Shown: positions 21,646 to 35,285, counted from the first letter of the stretch. The stretch is DNA of 64,000 nucleotides from Fratercula arctica (GCA_947846985.1 CANTUZ010000008.1:6222306-6286305), one strand, 5' to 3'. The notes: generated from the letters alone by a model not told the origin. Program-made: numbers and translations.

Positions 21646-24600
21646 CAAATTATCAAGCATAATCTCAAACTGCTTCCATTGAAACTATTCTTGTACTCTT
21701 TCCAGAGGAAAACAAAATATACTGGCTATAATACTATGACCTTTTTCTCCCCTGCTTCATTTGGAAAATGTAATTAGATGAGAATTTGAATATATCCAGT
21801 TTTAGGGAAAGCTAATATAATTACTGCCTGACCACAAAACTCATTACAATTTTCAGTTTCTTCAGTGAGATGATACTTTTTAATCTAGCTCTGTTTAATA
21901 AAACAAGAACAACAACCACAAAAGAAAGACTGCTAAGTATTCCAGTGGAATTCCAGAGAGATTTTAATTTGTGGATGTCCATCTGTTCTTCTGTCACGAG
22001 GATGTTTGGTGTTGAGGATGTTTGATCTAGGCTTTATTTCTGACACAGCAAGAAGAGGAGGACATGTTTGTGCTGCCTCCAGACGGAATGTTCCTCCTGG
22101 GATGCAGCAAGCTCTCTGCCAATCCAAGCAGCGCAATTTGGGTTTGAGGAGGTATTTGTCAGAGCGCATTGTGTCCCGGGGAATATCAGAAGAGAGCAAT
22201 AGTATTTCATCTCACGTTTTCAAAGTGGCCCAGAGTATAAGAACTCAAACACATATAGAGAGTGAGATGCTCAAAGCTGGCCTTCTAAAGAAATTAAATT
22301 CTAGCTCTTAGTAAAATAGAAATAAAAAATGCGAGGAGGCAGAGAAAAGGAAGGAAACTACTGAAATCTAAAACAATACCCCAAAATAGCATAATTGGAA
22401 ACATCCTGGATTTCCACAAACAAGAAGTAGAAGGCGAGATATAACTCCTGCCCATTAGAGACCCGAAGCTGTAATTTTACCTTCATCTCATATAATCATA
22501 GGAGTAATTAAAAACCCTTTTACTTATGCTAGGTTATGTCTTCTGTTGCAACATAGTTATTGCTTGCTTTTGATATAAGATGAAACTAGTTTACTCAGGT
22601 AATTATCTGAGGGCAGAGACTTCTCTCTTTTCATATACTAATTTTTGAAAAGAAAATAAAAAAGAAAATAATGATGCTCTTGTTTGCAAGGATAAAGCTT
22701 GTGGGCAATTTGCCATCTGAAAAAGATCCAATATTTTAGCAGTGAAAATATAGTACACATTCACGTTCATAACAAATATACACAAAAATCATACAGACAT
22801 TTCAAAGGCTATTCTGCTTAATGTGTGACATTAACAGTGGAGTTCAATTCTTTTTCCTCGAGTTAAAAGCAGCGACGAGAGAAAACCTGGTGCTGTGGAA
22901 CCCAATTGAAAGGTTTGCTTCCCCATCAGCTGTAAGTGCTGAGATACATATGTGTAAGTAGTAAGCATTTAAACATGCATATGACATACTAAAATAATAA
23001 AAAGTTAGTGAGGTACCTTCCCTTTTTTGAAAATTTCAGAGGGAAGTCTTTAACAAGAAAATAAAAGATTTATGAAATTTCATAAGAACTAAGCAGAGGG
23101 ATTTACCCTCCTAGTAAATTTACAGACAACAAAAGATAGCCTTTGGGAAAATAATTGAGGGCTCTGAATTGTAAATATGTGTTTACAGTTGATTTTGTGC
23201 CACTACTTTATCCCAGCAGAAAGGAGAGCTAATTTTCTGAAAGCGTTATTTTATTACGTATCCAGTGATCTCGTCGTGTTCTATTTTCATATCTGCACTT
23301 GCAATCCCAGCGAAGTCAACAGCTCCATCCAGGTGTGAAAGATAATTTGATCCCAGAAGCCATTCCAAAGTATAATAGAAATGAATGTTATTTGCCTCTA
23401 CAGTTTTTTAAGTGTAACCAAACTAATGAGAAAGAATGCGGAGTATGAGTTCAGTTTGATTAAAGCTCTAAGCACTGATTGGGCCAAGAAGATAATTTAG
23501 AGGCGCACACAGAGAAGTTTAGCACTGGTGAAGGCATAATGAGAAGGAGAGAAAGCCCTAGGAAAAAGCTGAACTGATATAATTACATAAGGGAACAGGG
23601 TTTATGGTGTGTGCTATAAAGAGCCCATATGCAAATAAGCATATTAACAGCTCAGGCATTCTGTTTTTCAAACAAAAGAAGATGTATGGTAAGAAACAAG
23701 AATTTGTAATTGCACTGTGGGACAGAATTGAACTGAGGAATCTTCTTACAAACACTTACAAGAAACCATGGCTCTTAAGCAACCCTTAAGAGCACAGGTT
23801 CATCCATCTCCTGGACATGAATGCTTGATTGGCAGTCTTTCCTATTGAAATATTGAGCGAATAAAATCTATCCGCTCAGCTGCATGTACGCATCAGCAAA
23901 TGCTGCACAGGGAGAACAAGGGTGATTTTATCTGCTGTTCTGGGAGACAACAGTTTTATGCTTATTTTCAATGGTTTAAGCCAATTAGAGCATCTTGAAC
24001 AAAGTTTTCTCTGGTTTATGTTTACCATTACTTTTAATAAGAGTAGCAATATTTTTCTATATCAGCCATGGGCTAATGCTCAATATTTAAGGGAGGCTTA
24101 GACGATGAATTCTCCTTTAATGTTAGCCTTGAGAAGAACACTAAAGTGGGTCAATACAGTGTTAATCTTTTGCCAGCAAAGCTTTTAATTTCTTTATAGA
24201 ATTTAAGCCACTTTTCTTCCCTTTCCTGGAAGTTATCAGATAAAAAGGGGCAATTATTAATAATACAATGCGGATTCAATACAAAGCAAAATATCTACTA
24301 TGGGAGTTCAAAAAGGAAGCTAAAATCTTGTATGTGCATTTTCATGCAATCCAATAAAATTTAACAATTACACATCCTGCCAAGATGAAATTAAAATAAT
24401 AGTCATCAAATAACTATTTTAGTTTATTTTAAAAATATACGTCAGCAGCATAACTTTATGTGAGGGTATTTAGGCTCTACCCGTCATTAAAAGGCTGAAC
24501 TGTGGCTGTATCTCGCTTTCAAATTAACAAGCACTTAAATCCAAATAGGGCCCACCTCTCTTTTAGGTGCTCCAGAAATAAATGTCCATGTCTTATTCAG

Positions 24601-24858
24601 AGAACACAGGTCACAGGGAAAACAGGAGGCTCAGGGCAGGTCCCCGAGGTGGGAACCCCAGAAGGACGGAGGGAGCTGTGGGATGGCTGGAAGAAGAGCA
24701 TTCATGCCCAGAGGGTCCCCAACCAGCTTTCTTAGCGCTACGGACACGGTAGTAAAGCAATATCTAGATAAGGTAAATAAATCTGAGCCTTAATGAGCCA
24801 GAGTGATAAGAAGTAAGTCAGTGACTTGTTGTAACCTGCGTCACGGTAATTTTGGATG

Positions 24859-24979
24859 TTTTAATAATTTAATTTAAATATTTAAATATTTAATAATTAA
24901 TAATTAAAAATTAACATTTGAATAATTTAATAATTTAAAAATAATAATGTTTTAATAATAATAATTAATTTAAAATAAA
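24859..24979. repeat. Nearly pure A/T low-complexity tract
   Basis: About 120 bases with only three G or C, built from overlapping TTTAAATATTT, TAATAATTAA and AATAATTTAA units. Such tracts are DNA-unwinding-prone and can act as nuclear-matrix attachment sites, but no function can be read from sequence alone. Confidence 0.85.
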
Positions 24980-25045
24980 GACCCACAGAAACCATATTTC
25001 TGCAGCCAAATTAATCAATTAATCAAGGTTTCTTCTGCATTCTTC

Positions 25046-25074
25046 TTTTTTTTTTTTTTTCTTTCTTTTTTTTT
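25046..25074. repeat. T-rich homopolymer tract
   Basis: A run of T interrupted by CTTTC, followed by GGCGGGGCTGG. Simple-sequence DNA. Confidence 0.75.
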
Positions 25075-28000
25075 GGCGGGGCTGGAGGAATTAAGGGGAG
25101 GCCAAGGAAGCTTTTGCAGGTAGACTGTGAATATAAGGGTGTTAAGGTAACCTGTGAATGTTAAGGCTTTATTTGCTTCAGGAGTGACACTGTCAAGGAA
25201 GGAGGTTGGACTAGTGACATTTTCCAGAACGTGACTCTTCCTGGGAAAGGTGGTGGTGACATTCAGCCAAGCTTTACTCTGTGTAAACCCTTGACATCAG
25301 CGAAAAGGCTAAATATATCAGTCTAGGTGGGTTTCTGGGTTTATGTTAGTAGTTTGTTTTCTCCCTGGATCCTCATTAGATGGAGAAAAGTTGAATGATA
25401 GTAGCTTTAACAGAAAAAGGTGCTTCATGTAACAGCCATGGCTGAGTCTTTCCTTGAGCATGCCCATGAGCATGACCAGGCAGAGGCAGAAGTGTGCAAC
25501 TAAGGGCAGGATTTAGCTCTGCTGGACTTGAGGGACAGCAAAAAGAATCTCATTTGCTTCTGCTTTCTACGGTATTTCTGGATATTTCTGAACTTACAGT
25601 GTTTGAAACCTGAATAAGGGGAAATATTGCTCCTTTTTCCTGATGAGTCATTCCTGAAATGTTTCACATGGTCAAAGATACATGGAGAACGGAAGCTGGC
25701 TTGTCTGTTAATGTAATTATGTGAGAAGAAAGGTAATCAACTGTTTTCATGCAATCTGATAACGAACTACAAGCTGTGCAAAATCTGCTCGCATAGTAAT
25801 AAGAAAGATGCATAATAAGCACTGACTGTGATTAATTATCTGAGTACATTTGTATCCAATTTATCAGCAAAGAGTGACACGATCAGAATATTTGATCTGT
25901 CTGGAGACCGGAACGGAAGTATGAATGAAAGAAACTCAAGTGCATTCTGGCAATTGCTGCACTTAATGTATTTGGTTTAGAATATAAAGCTTTTGAGGGA
26001 ATTAGTAAATGTAGTCCTGATCGCAGTATGTGCATGTCTCCCATTATTGTTAATGGTGAACATGTGCTTAACACCCTGAGCGCTCTACCAAAACTTTATT
26101 GAAATCGTTTCAAAAAGATGTCCAAAATGCTGCAGAGCCTGAAGTAAAACAGACTGCTAATGCCAACTAACATGTGCAATAAAATCCATGGCAAGAGAGC
26201 ACACTGATGAGGTGGCGTTTTTCAGAATCTTTGGAGCATACTTACTAATCTTGAAAACGCAGTCAGCAGACACTACACTATATAGAGTGATATAATTAAA
26301 TAAGTCCAAAGTACCTTCATACAAGTCAGACTTCTACACCATGAGAGAATAGATTTCACTCATTTCTCAGAACAGAAGCATACTGATTCATTCTTGTCTA
26401 ATTTGCATGCAATCAAAGTTTAAAATTCATCATCCTGTGATTTCTACTTTGCGCTATGGGCAAATCTTTTTTGAAATCTAATTTATACTGTTGAAGAAGG
26501 TCAAAATTAAGAAATGGCAGAGCTCAGAGTTAAAATTTTGAAATCTGTGGGGAAGAAGGTCAAGGGTTTTGCAATAATAACTACCCTCAACTGTAGGATG
26601 AGACGTGCTACATACCTATCTGTGTTAATTTGCCTGGCTTTCCAAGGGTGGGGTGTTTTGAGGGCTTCTGATGTCATATCTTTTTGAAACAGATTATGAT
26701 TGCCACTGCTTACACAGTGACATTTACCCTCTAATTTATTCTGCTACCTTAGGAGACCCCAAGCTGCTCCCCTGTCCTGGTAGAGGCTCACTCCTTCAGC
26801 CCACGTCTTTGCGGTCTGAAGCTCAGTCAACAAGCAGCTCTCAGAAACGTGACAAGGTAACCATGGCGAACGGGCACCCGAGGGAAGTCACAACCATCAT
26901 TCTGTATCTTTGAAAGCAAAACCCCACAGAAACTGTTTATTGTGTTTTACTGAAAATAGTAGGCAGCAGAAAGAAGTTAGGATAAGAGAGGAATTATAAC
27001 CAGAGTGGCCTTCATAATGGAGCATTCCATACTTGGAAGTACGGGTAGAAAAAAACACTCTGCTGTCCTTATTTATTTGCCCAGAACCCTACTATTTCAG
27101 AGGTAGTCCTTATGATCAATACCTGCTTAGGGACACACAGAGTAAATCCAGATGGCTGGTGCTCAAAGTCTTGTTAAATGGTTGGTAATTTTCTTTTCCT
27201 GAAACTGGCTCTTCCTCAGCTTGCGAGCCAGGCTTCGCAGGAGCTGCGGCAGGAAGAGGAGTGATATACGCAGGGAATGACTGGGGCTCTGCACGCTATT
27301 GAACGGGAGATGAACAAGCGGAAAGCACAAAAAGAGGAAATTGGTTGCGCATGGGTGTAATGAATACGTGGCACAAAAGAGGTAATTAAATGAAGAATGG
27401 TTTAGCGGAGGAATAAAGGTATAGTGTATATCTTCACGGAATAAAGAGACAGGGGATTTGTATAAAGTTCACATCCCGGTGGACATCTACTTGTTACTTC
27501 TATGTAAAAATATGCACTAGAGTAAAATAACAAATACTAGAAGTGTGGTTTGTGAGTGCTCTCAGCTGTGGCCTCTATGTTTTTGAAAGTAGATACTGTC
27601 AGGGAATAGCCGGCATGGTCACCTCACATGAGACTACCTAAAAGCTGCCCAAAGTAGATAACATGACCGAATAAAAATATTTCCAGGTTATAAAGCTGGA
27701 GTTTGTTTTAAATGCTGAAACACAGTTAGTTAAGGAAACGGCAGTCTCTTTATATGCAAGAGGAGAGAATTAGTTTGGAGCAAGGATAAAGCTCTGCAAG
27801 ACGCTTAGCAATTATTTAGTATCATTACAGGTGAACTGCATATAGATATGTAAATACTGCCAGAAAACATCCATCTGAAGTATTCACACAGACACAGTAC
27901 ATGCAGACTAGGCACACAAAGCAAAATATTTACCAAAAGTACAAAGAGATTTCATAACTTGATGAGTTTCAGCATATTAACATTCAAAGAAAGGTGTTTG

Positions 28001-29230
28001 TTTTAGTTGGAGGGCTGAGTATTTTAATAATGATGATTTATCCAATACTTATGCAACACTCCTGTGCATGTATCTTATTATGAATGGTTTATTAAACTGG
28101 TTAAAGTGGTCAACAGACACTGCAAATGCATTTACTTTAAATTTAATGTTGCACGTTACATTAGAAATGGCTGGATAAACATATCTAAGACATTTAGCAG
28201 TGTGAAGTGCAACCCTAAAATTCAAGTAAATGTGTTTTTAATAGTGGTCGATGCGTTATGACTATACTGTGCCATAAATGTTATGCATACTATTTTTGAG
28301 GTATTTACATATTGCTGGATTCCATCTGTAGTACTCCTTTGTTGATTAAATTATATAAACAAACATTAAAATAAGTGTAACAGTCAAGTGTAAAGTTCCC
28401 TCGCAGATCTGCACATGAGATACCAGTTTGGATGTTCCAGTGTTGTTAAATGTTCAGGACTCTCACTGAAAGAGCAGCGTGATCAAAACTACGGTTCAAA
28501 CACGCAGCTGAAGTGTTGGTATGTTTATCTGAGCTCTGTTGATATGGAAATCAGAAATGGCAAATTTGCTTGTTTCCATACATTCTCAGTGAAATCAGAT
28601 AGGGTAGAACTTAATATGTTAAGGACAGTTCAAGAGGATTGCAAACCAGCTTATGCTGGAGTATTTCATTAGATCTGCAATCCTGTATAAGTGGTATGGG
28701 AAGCGCATCTATAGTGAGAAATACGATATGTTTAAGTTAAGGTTGCCTAACAGTTTCCATAACCAACCTCTAATTTTTCTGTTGCTTATAACTCTCTCCA
28801 CACTTATGTTTGATTTTGGCTATGTAATTTAAGCCACATTACTTTGGATTTATCTCTAGCTATACCTACGAGAACATGTTATTTGACAGCAGCGTCCTCT
28901 TGTATCAGAGGTGCCTTTTGATGTCTTTGTAATAAAAACTTCCCCAAAGGGGAAAACTTTGCAAACCTCGGTCCCCCCAGGCTGGCCAGAGAGTTGTTGC
29001 AGAGCTTTGAGATCATCACACATGGTCTGTACGCCCACTGCTCCTACTGGGAGGGGTGACTTACCCTGCTTATGGTGGGTTTCTGACTATTGGAGCAGTC
29101 ATATCTTTTTGCATTTTGGGGTTTCTGTGACAACAAGTCTCAAACCGACAACAAACAGGCTGTCTCACTTTTGCTTTTAGCCGTGCTAGTGCCAGAGCTG
29201 GGTAGGGGATAAGGTAACTTATCTGACTCT

Positions 29231-29512
29231 GTGGTGAAGGGTAAGGACTAGGATGAGTGGAAAGGAGGGAAATGAAGGAGGGGACAAAATGAGGTCATAG
29301 GGAATGGATGAGATATGAGGTGAAAGTAAAAATAAGAAAGACGTTGAGAATATTAGGAGCCATAAAGAAGAAGGGAGAGGAGTGATGACGATGGTAAAGG
29401 GGGAACTTGAATTAATGAAAGGGCACGAGTCAGAGCAAGAGTGGGGCAGGAGATAAAAAATAGCAGCAGGCAGAAGGAGCTAGAGGAAAGGGAATTAGAA
29501 GCGAGTTAGATC
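29231..29512 (+). repeat. Purine-rich strand, about 280 bp
   Basis: The plus strand is dominated by A and G (many AGGAGGGAAATGAAGGAGGGG-like stretches, GAAGAAGGGAGAGGAG near 29367, GGAGCTAGAGGAAAGGG near 29480), with scattered pyrimidines. It is not a tandem repeat with a constant unit. Strong strand asymmetry of this kind may come from a decayed (GGAA)n/(GA)n repeat or reflect triplex-forming potential. Confidence 0.65.
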
Positions 29513-31426
29513 CACATAATAACCTAAGCCAGCCGACCACTGATACACCCGGCTCAGCTGAGTTTGTCGAATTGATCATTTACTACCTGGTGCACTGCTA
29601 GTAAGGGTCCTTCTGGTAAAACACGGTGCTGTACCTATATATTGTGTACAGCTATGCGGTGGGTTGTAAAGCGGGTGCACAAAGAGGACGCCGCAGTTGA
29701 TAACTCCTTTAGTGTTTGGCAGTCAATCTAAACACGCTCTTGAGACACACAAACACACACGCTTATGAAATAGGTCGGTCACAAGATGTCCCGCTTAGAT
29801 GTGTCCCAGTGGCTGTATGCCTATGCTTTTATGTGTCTGCAATGAAAAAGATGAATCTGGGTAATTCAGTGCTGGAATGGACAAGTGTCAGAAAAAGGTC
29901 TGCACCTGTGCAAGGCACAGAAACCTACAGTGAGCCCTGAAAGGATGCCACTGATGGGGCAGGCTGAGACGAAGAAAAGGACCCATCAGGTATCACCTGT
30001 GGGGTGATGCACCCTGTGGGGCAACAAGACCTGTTTCCCCTTCGGTTTTATTTTTTTTGGAGGGGCGTGGAGTTGGTGAAGGGTTAGTTTTTGGAAGCTC
30101 CCCCCTTTCTCATTCCCATCTTGACAGCAGTTGGGAAATGCTGAAATCACCAAAATCCCCAGTCTACAAGCACACAGGTAAAGTGGTGTGCAGCGCATCA
30201 CATGGCTGAGATGGGGAGGTTTTATGCCTGTGACTGGGAGGGTCCACAATTCTCCATTGCATAAATGAGATAACAAATCTCCTTGTCTGGACAGAGCATA
30301 ATCATTTTCATGACTTTACACATCATAAAAGCTCTTACCGCGTTGCCTACAGTCTGACTTTCCTTAAATTAAACTTTTGTCTCAACAGCTTGTAATATTT
30401 GCAACCTGTGAGGAGACCCACGAAAAGATTAATATTAGAGCATTTCGACGCTGTCCACAGCTCTGTTTAGCTCTAAATGATACAGTTCTTGAATTAGCTA
30501 CTGTCTGTTTTCAGTAGTTTTCCATTACAAGGGGTCAGGCACCAGGGGAAATAGTTTTCTAAATCAGAAAGGAATATTAAATGACACAGCTGATAAGTAT
30601 GAACAGTGGTGCAGAAGATTTATTGAGTAATGTGTTAGGTTGATAAATGATAACATTTATTTGCAATTTGAGGATGTGACCCAAATGACACTCATTAGCT
30701 CAGCTTGTGTAGAACCGATTAGTTTTGTAAATTTATTTTTTATCTGGTGCTATTGGAAGAAGAGTCTCTTTTAATTGATTGGGAATCTGTTTTATTTCAG
30801 TGAATATTACATATTCTGTTCTTAATTGTGTTCTGTTGTTTTCTCCTGAATGTCAGGGATGTTATAGCCTGTCACTTGAGCAGGGGAGTGCTTGGTGTCT
30901 TGCTAAAAGGGTGTAGTGAATGCATTAATCCATACATAGAAGGATGGTAATAAAGCTCTATTACCCACTGGCCTTCTTAGGAGTACACTGGCAGTGAAAC
31001 GAGGAAGCAGTTGGCTCATGGACAAGTTGCTCTCCTTCTGTTGGTGGAGCTTGACTAACATGTGTTCAGTTTCCCAAAAAGGTTCATACATTTAAGAGCA
31101 CGATTCCAAAATACACAGGGTTTTTTTGGGTGTGCCCATTGCCAGTGACAAATGAGGACACTGAGAAAATGTCTCTGGCTCTCTTCTGGACCCCCAAAAA
31201 TAAAGTATGGGGCTTAGGAGAACCTGAGAAGAAACTGTTGTGTTTGGGGCTTTGCTGCAAAAGAATGTTAAACAATTACAATTTTCCACAGGTCTCTCTA
31301 TCGTAGACACCTCACCCACACCTGGCAGCCACAAACATCCAAAACCACAAAAATTCTGGTGAAACCAGAAAACTATTTCTTGCCTAGTTGACACATAGCA
31401 GATAATTGTTTCATTTAGTTTCAGAT

Positions 31427-31810
31427 CATAGAACCATAGAATATGTTGGGTTGGAAGGGACCTTTAAAGGTCATCTAGTCCAACCCCCCTGCAGTGAGCA
31501 GGGACATCTCCAATTAGATTAGGTTGCTCAGAGCCTCATCAAGCCTGGCCTTGAATGTCTCCAGGGATGGGACATCCACCACCTCTCTGGGCAACCTGTT
31601 CCAGTGTCTCACCACCCTCATTGTAAAGAACTTCTTCCTAATGTCTACTCTAAACCTGCCCTGCTCTAGTTTAAAGCCATTGCCCCTCATCCTATCGCTA
31701 CATGCCCTTGCAAACAGCCCCTCCCCAGCTTTCCTGTAGCCCCCTTCAGGTACTGGAAGGGTCTATAAGGTCTCCCTGGAGCCTTCTCTTCTCCAGGCTG
31801 AACAACCCCA
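31427..31810 (-). mobile_element. CR1 LINE 3' fragment, minus strand
   Basis: A clear minus-strand avian CR1 tail: CATAGAACCATAGAATAT, 'GGTTGGAAGGGACCTTTAAA', 'TCATCTAGTCCAACCCCCCT', 'GCAGTGAGCAGGGACATCTC' and 'GGGCAACCTGTTCCAGTGTC', ending near 'CTCCAGGCTGAACAACCCC'. It covers the 3' UTR and the last ORF2 codons only. It is the same subfamily type as the plus-strand fragments at 12.6 and 16.6 kb, in the opposite orientation. The 5' truncation point is about 31810, where CR1 similarity ends abruptly. Confidence 0.95.
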
Positions 31811-31934
31811 GATAATTCCTGTTTCCTGCAAACTGTAACTTAGTTGAGAGAAGAGAAAGAAAGCTGTCCTTTTGTTTCAATTGGTGCTTTGTTTATGATA
31901 TCATTAGGAAAGATGGCAATATTTCCTAAATTAC

Positions 31935-31995
31935 AAAAAAAAAAAAAAAAAAAAACCAAAAAAAACCAGAAAAAAAAACAGGATTTTTTTTTTTT
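31935..31995. repeat. A-rich tract followed by T12, potential hairpin
   Basis: A21, then CC-A8-CC-AG-A9 interruptions, then GGA-T12. The A-rich and T-rich parts are complementary, so this could fold as an imperfect hairpin. It is otherwise simple sequence. Confidence 0.75.
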
Positions 31996-34901
31996 CATGG
32001 TGCCCAGGTTTTCTAGGACACCACAGATTAACTTTAAAGCGAGGAAAACCTGCAAATGCACATGGTACAAGAAATGTCATCAAATTCAATGGCTCCCGAG
32101 AAGAACTTCTCTGTCTGTTCACGTTCAACCAAACTTGAAAAAACTTCTCCAACCTCAGACACATCTATTTCTTCATATCTGATTTCCCCTGGCTCTTCCT
32201 GTGCTTCCAAAGTATGGCTAAAAGAGTTCTGCTGAAAGGTAGCAATCCAACACTGGATGGTGCTGTTCAAAGAAAGCACAAAGGAACAAGCACTTTCTTC
32301 CTAAAAAGAAGCATTTCCCTCATTAGAAGAATTTTCCCTTCCTAGGAAATACTGGGATTTAAATAATTTTCCTTGGGAAAGCTGAAGTCTGGCATTTGGA
32401 AGCAAAGGACACACACACTCGTGTCCTTGCACTGCCATTGCTCCATCTTCCAAGGGCAAGGCCTCGCCGTGGGGTTATTGACCATTGTGCAGAAAGGGGG
32501 TTTTTAGTTTCTTTCGTTTGAGCCATAGAGCCGTACTCATTGGAAATGGGACCTTTCCTCGCACATCCCTGTTGGCTGTCCTGGGTATCAGTTTGCTTCA
32601 GGGGAGGTATTTTTCATCCTGAACAGAACTTGCAGCTAAAAAGTATTTCCTGACAAAAGGGTTTGCTCAGCCAGTGTTTTCTACCAAAAAAAAAAAAAAA
32701 AGAAAAAAAAATCAGCTATGATAAATTATTCTCCACTGATGGCAATTCATTTTGTCAAAGAAATTCCCAAATGTGGCCGGCGCTGACATGGCCTCCTGGT
32801 TTGTTTGTGCAGTCAGTGCTCAAGGCTTGGTGACGGCAACCCGCTCCATCTCAAGGCAGGACAACTCGGCTCCTGCTGGATTACCGAGGCAGCCTGTGCA
32901 TGCACAGGGCACATACATTTTTCCTACTGTGTAACAAATACACCAACAGCCTGCTTTTTCACACAAATAGCTATATAAATCTGTCCCGTAACTTTTTTTG
33001 GCTGCCTTTGCTTCCTTCAAAATGGGTTTCAGACCCATCTTAGGGCGAGATACTAACATTTTCCTGTCTCTTCATATTCTCACATTATTCGCAGCCATTT
33101 TAGATCTTCTTTCCCTGGGCGTGACTCCTGTTTCCTTCGAAAATCACATCTTTCCTCCTGCAGTTGTGAGCTACTAAACCCGTGGAGCTCACTGCTAAAT
33201 CAATGCCCTGATTGCACGTGCTGCAAAAGGCATCTGCACGGAGCCCTGAGGGCTTTCCATGCTTCCCGCTCTAAATCCTGCCATCGGGGGTTGCACCAAA
33301 GTTTTGCTCAAGTAAAGCATGCACAGCCAAAGCACATATGATCTCAGGAAACGTGGCCAGCGCTGCCATCTCCAGGGTGGGCTGCTTAAATTACATCTCT
33401 TGCCGCTTCGAGTCCTGGAGCAGAGACAGATAAGGCTTAAAGCTCATCTCTGCCCTAGCTATTTTCTTGGGTGTGAGAGATCTGTATTAAAAGCGCAGCA
33501 CAAGGTGATACTTAAATGATGTTTTATTAATTAGCATAGAAACATGTTTAATCCGGATTTAAATTTCCTGAAACAATTTTTTTCTGCTATTTTAAGCAAA
33601 CACATCCATTACTGCAGGCAAATCTTTGGAGCAGAAAATGTTTTATGGCTTTGAATGAAAACATAAAACTCATAACTACAGAGCTGCTACTTGCACCTCC
33701 ATAATGACATCATCCCTTTTGTTGTTCACACATTATCATTTGCAGTGCAAAATAAATATGCATGGTAAAACTGTTAATGAATAGCACTTGGATGCAATTT
33801 CAGGAACAGATCTTAGGCACGCTTTGGAGGATGTGAGAAAGTGTAGCTCTCTGCTCATACGATCTGCCAAACTTGAGCAAATCAAGTCAATGACAGCATT
33901 TTTTTTCCTGATAACTATCATCTTTGGCTAGTTCCAGTCTGACAATATTAAAAAAAAATTGCTTGTGGTGCTTTACCTATTACACGGTCCTTTTCTGCTG
34001 AGCAGATTTTCCCATTTTTGTAAAAACACCAAAGGAGGACATACAGCAGCCAAGCAAAGCAGCTGCAGCTCATACATAAAATCACAGCCAGGAACAAATA
34101 TTTTAAAGTGCTACGTGGTGCATGTCTATCGTGCTAGCCTTGCAGCAAATGATAGCAATACAGTCATTAGCCCACTATCTTTCTTGCACTTGCATGACCT
34201 TGTCCTTGGTGTGGCTGCTGCCTGTCCTAGCTACTGAGTGTCAAACTCCAATAGTCTTTCATGTGTCTGACAATTCCTATCACATTTACCTTCAAAATCA
34301 ACATCAAAATGTTCTTATTTATACAACTGCGGTAAATACCCTCCACCCCCGATTACTTTTTTTCCTTCCTTGCAAGCAGAACATATTATTATCTTTCCTT
34401 GGTACAAACCACGCCAGCCCCATGAGACTGTAGACTGTACTGAAAAATAAATGTAGCATTTCCTCCGGGTTCTCTACTTATGCTTTCCACATAACTCGGG
34501 GATATAGGAATTAATACTGCTAAACACTGAAAGGAAGGCCATAGTCATTTTATCACTAGCCCACAGATAACACTAGAAGAACTGTTTATTATTATTTCAT
34601 GTTGCAGCACAATCCACGGGTTCAGTGATTCACAGTTTCTTCTCACTAATGAGTCTATAACAAATAAATCCCTTTACAAGAGAGCATTAGGCATGTTTCA
34701 GACCAGACCTCGGGTTGTTTTGCTGAGGATTTACTCCATTTCCTACCATAGCTCTGTGGTCTGCATGGCTTACAATAAAGGAGCAAGAATGCCTTGAGCC
34801 TTTACCCTTTCCCCTGTCTGATGGCCTGGATGCTGGTAAGGATAACCACCAGGTCCCAGTATAACCAGCTGGAATAGCCAACACCTTTTGGGTTTTTATG
34901 T

Positions 34902-34940
34902 TTTTCTTTTTCTTTTTTTTTTCTTTTTTTTTTCTTTTTT
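34902..34940. repeat. Pyrimidine tract (CT10)n-like
   Basis: T runs of 5-10 separated by single C, an imperfect polypyrimidine tract on the plus strand. Confidence 0.8.
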
Positions 34941-35159
34941 AGTGCTCCCAAATAGCAGCTTCTGTACCACTCAGCAGTGCTGTGGAGGCCAACATTTCTG
35001 CTTAAGAAAGGTGTAAGAACTGTACCTAAGCTGAACCCACCATATTTTTGAAATAGTCTATTAACTCACAAGTACAAAGATTGAAATACCACCTACAGCT
35101 TTGACACCTTTGTCAGTTTTTAGAGCAGCACGGTAAAGGTAAGGAGTTAAATTTATGCC

Positions 35160-35285
35160 GTAGATGAGAAAAAGACTCAAAAAGTGTAGCATATTTAGCC
35201 TAAAAGAAAAAGCAGACTGGATGATGATCTTATTACAGTGTCTAAATATAAAAAGATTATAGAAGAATCTGGTCGTGACCTACCT
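35160..35285 (+). mobile_element. Probable ancient CR1/L3-like ORF2 relic, plus strand
   Basis: The stretch 'GAGAAAAAGACTCAAAAAGT', 'GTAGCATATTTAGCCTAAAA', 'GAAAAAGCAGACTGGATGAT' and 'GATCTTATTACAGTGTCTAAAT' follows the CR1 C-terminal ORF2 pattern '[29 protein letters not shown]'. Divergence is high and the frame is not maintained beyond it. A possible distal continuation is at 36088-36170 ('TGAATTTAAGAGACAGCTAG', 'ACATTTTTATGGAGAGAAGG'), after about 800 bp of unrelated or unalignable DNA. Confidence 0.5.

Larger units (their letters stand above)
21646..31426. other. Unassigned single-copy DNA, mostly AT-rich
   Basis: Almost 10 kb without a recognisable gene, RNA gene or transposon. It contains the AT tract at 24.86-24.98 kb, T-rich runs at 25.05-25.075 kb and the purine-rich strand at 29.23-29.51 kb, all listed separately, and an exon-like segment at 26753-26856 (finding). 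At about 25200 a short 'GGAGGTTGGACTAGTGACAT' stretch recalls a CR1 tail but is too short to call. Confidence 0.5.
31811..35159. other. Unassigned DNA with several homopolymer tracts
   Basis: No recognisable gene. Homopolymers are dense: A21 at 31935-31955, T12 at 31984-31995, A-rich 32686-32711, and a T/C-rich tract at 34902-34940. Open frames over the A/T runs encode only poly-Lys or poly-Phe and are artefacts. Confidence 0.55.

Noticed and set aside
25200..25250. 'GGAGGTTGGACTAGTGACAT' resembling a CR1 3' UTR
   Set aside because: Only about 20 bp resembles CR1 and no terminal repeat follows; too short to call.
31840..32164. Phe- and Lys-rich frames on both strands
   Set aside because: They translate the A- and T-homopolymers at 31935-31995.
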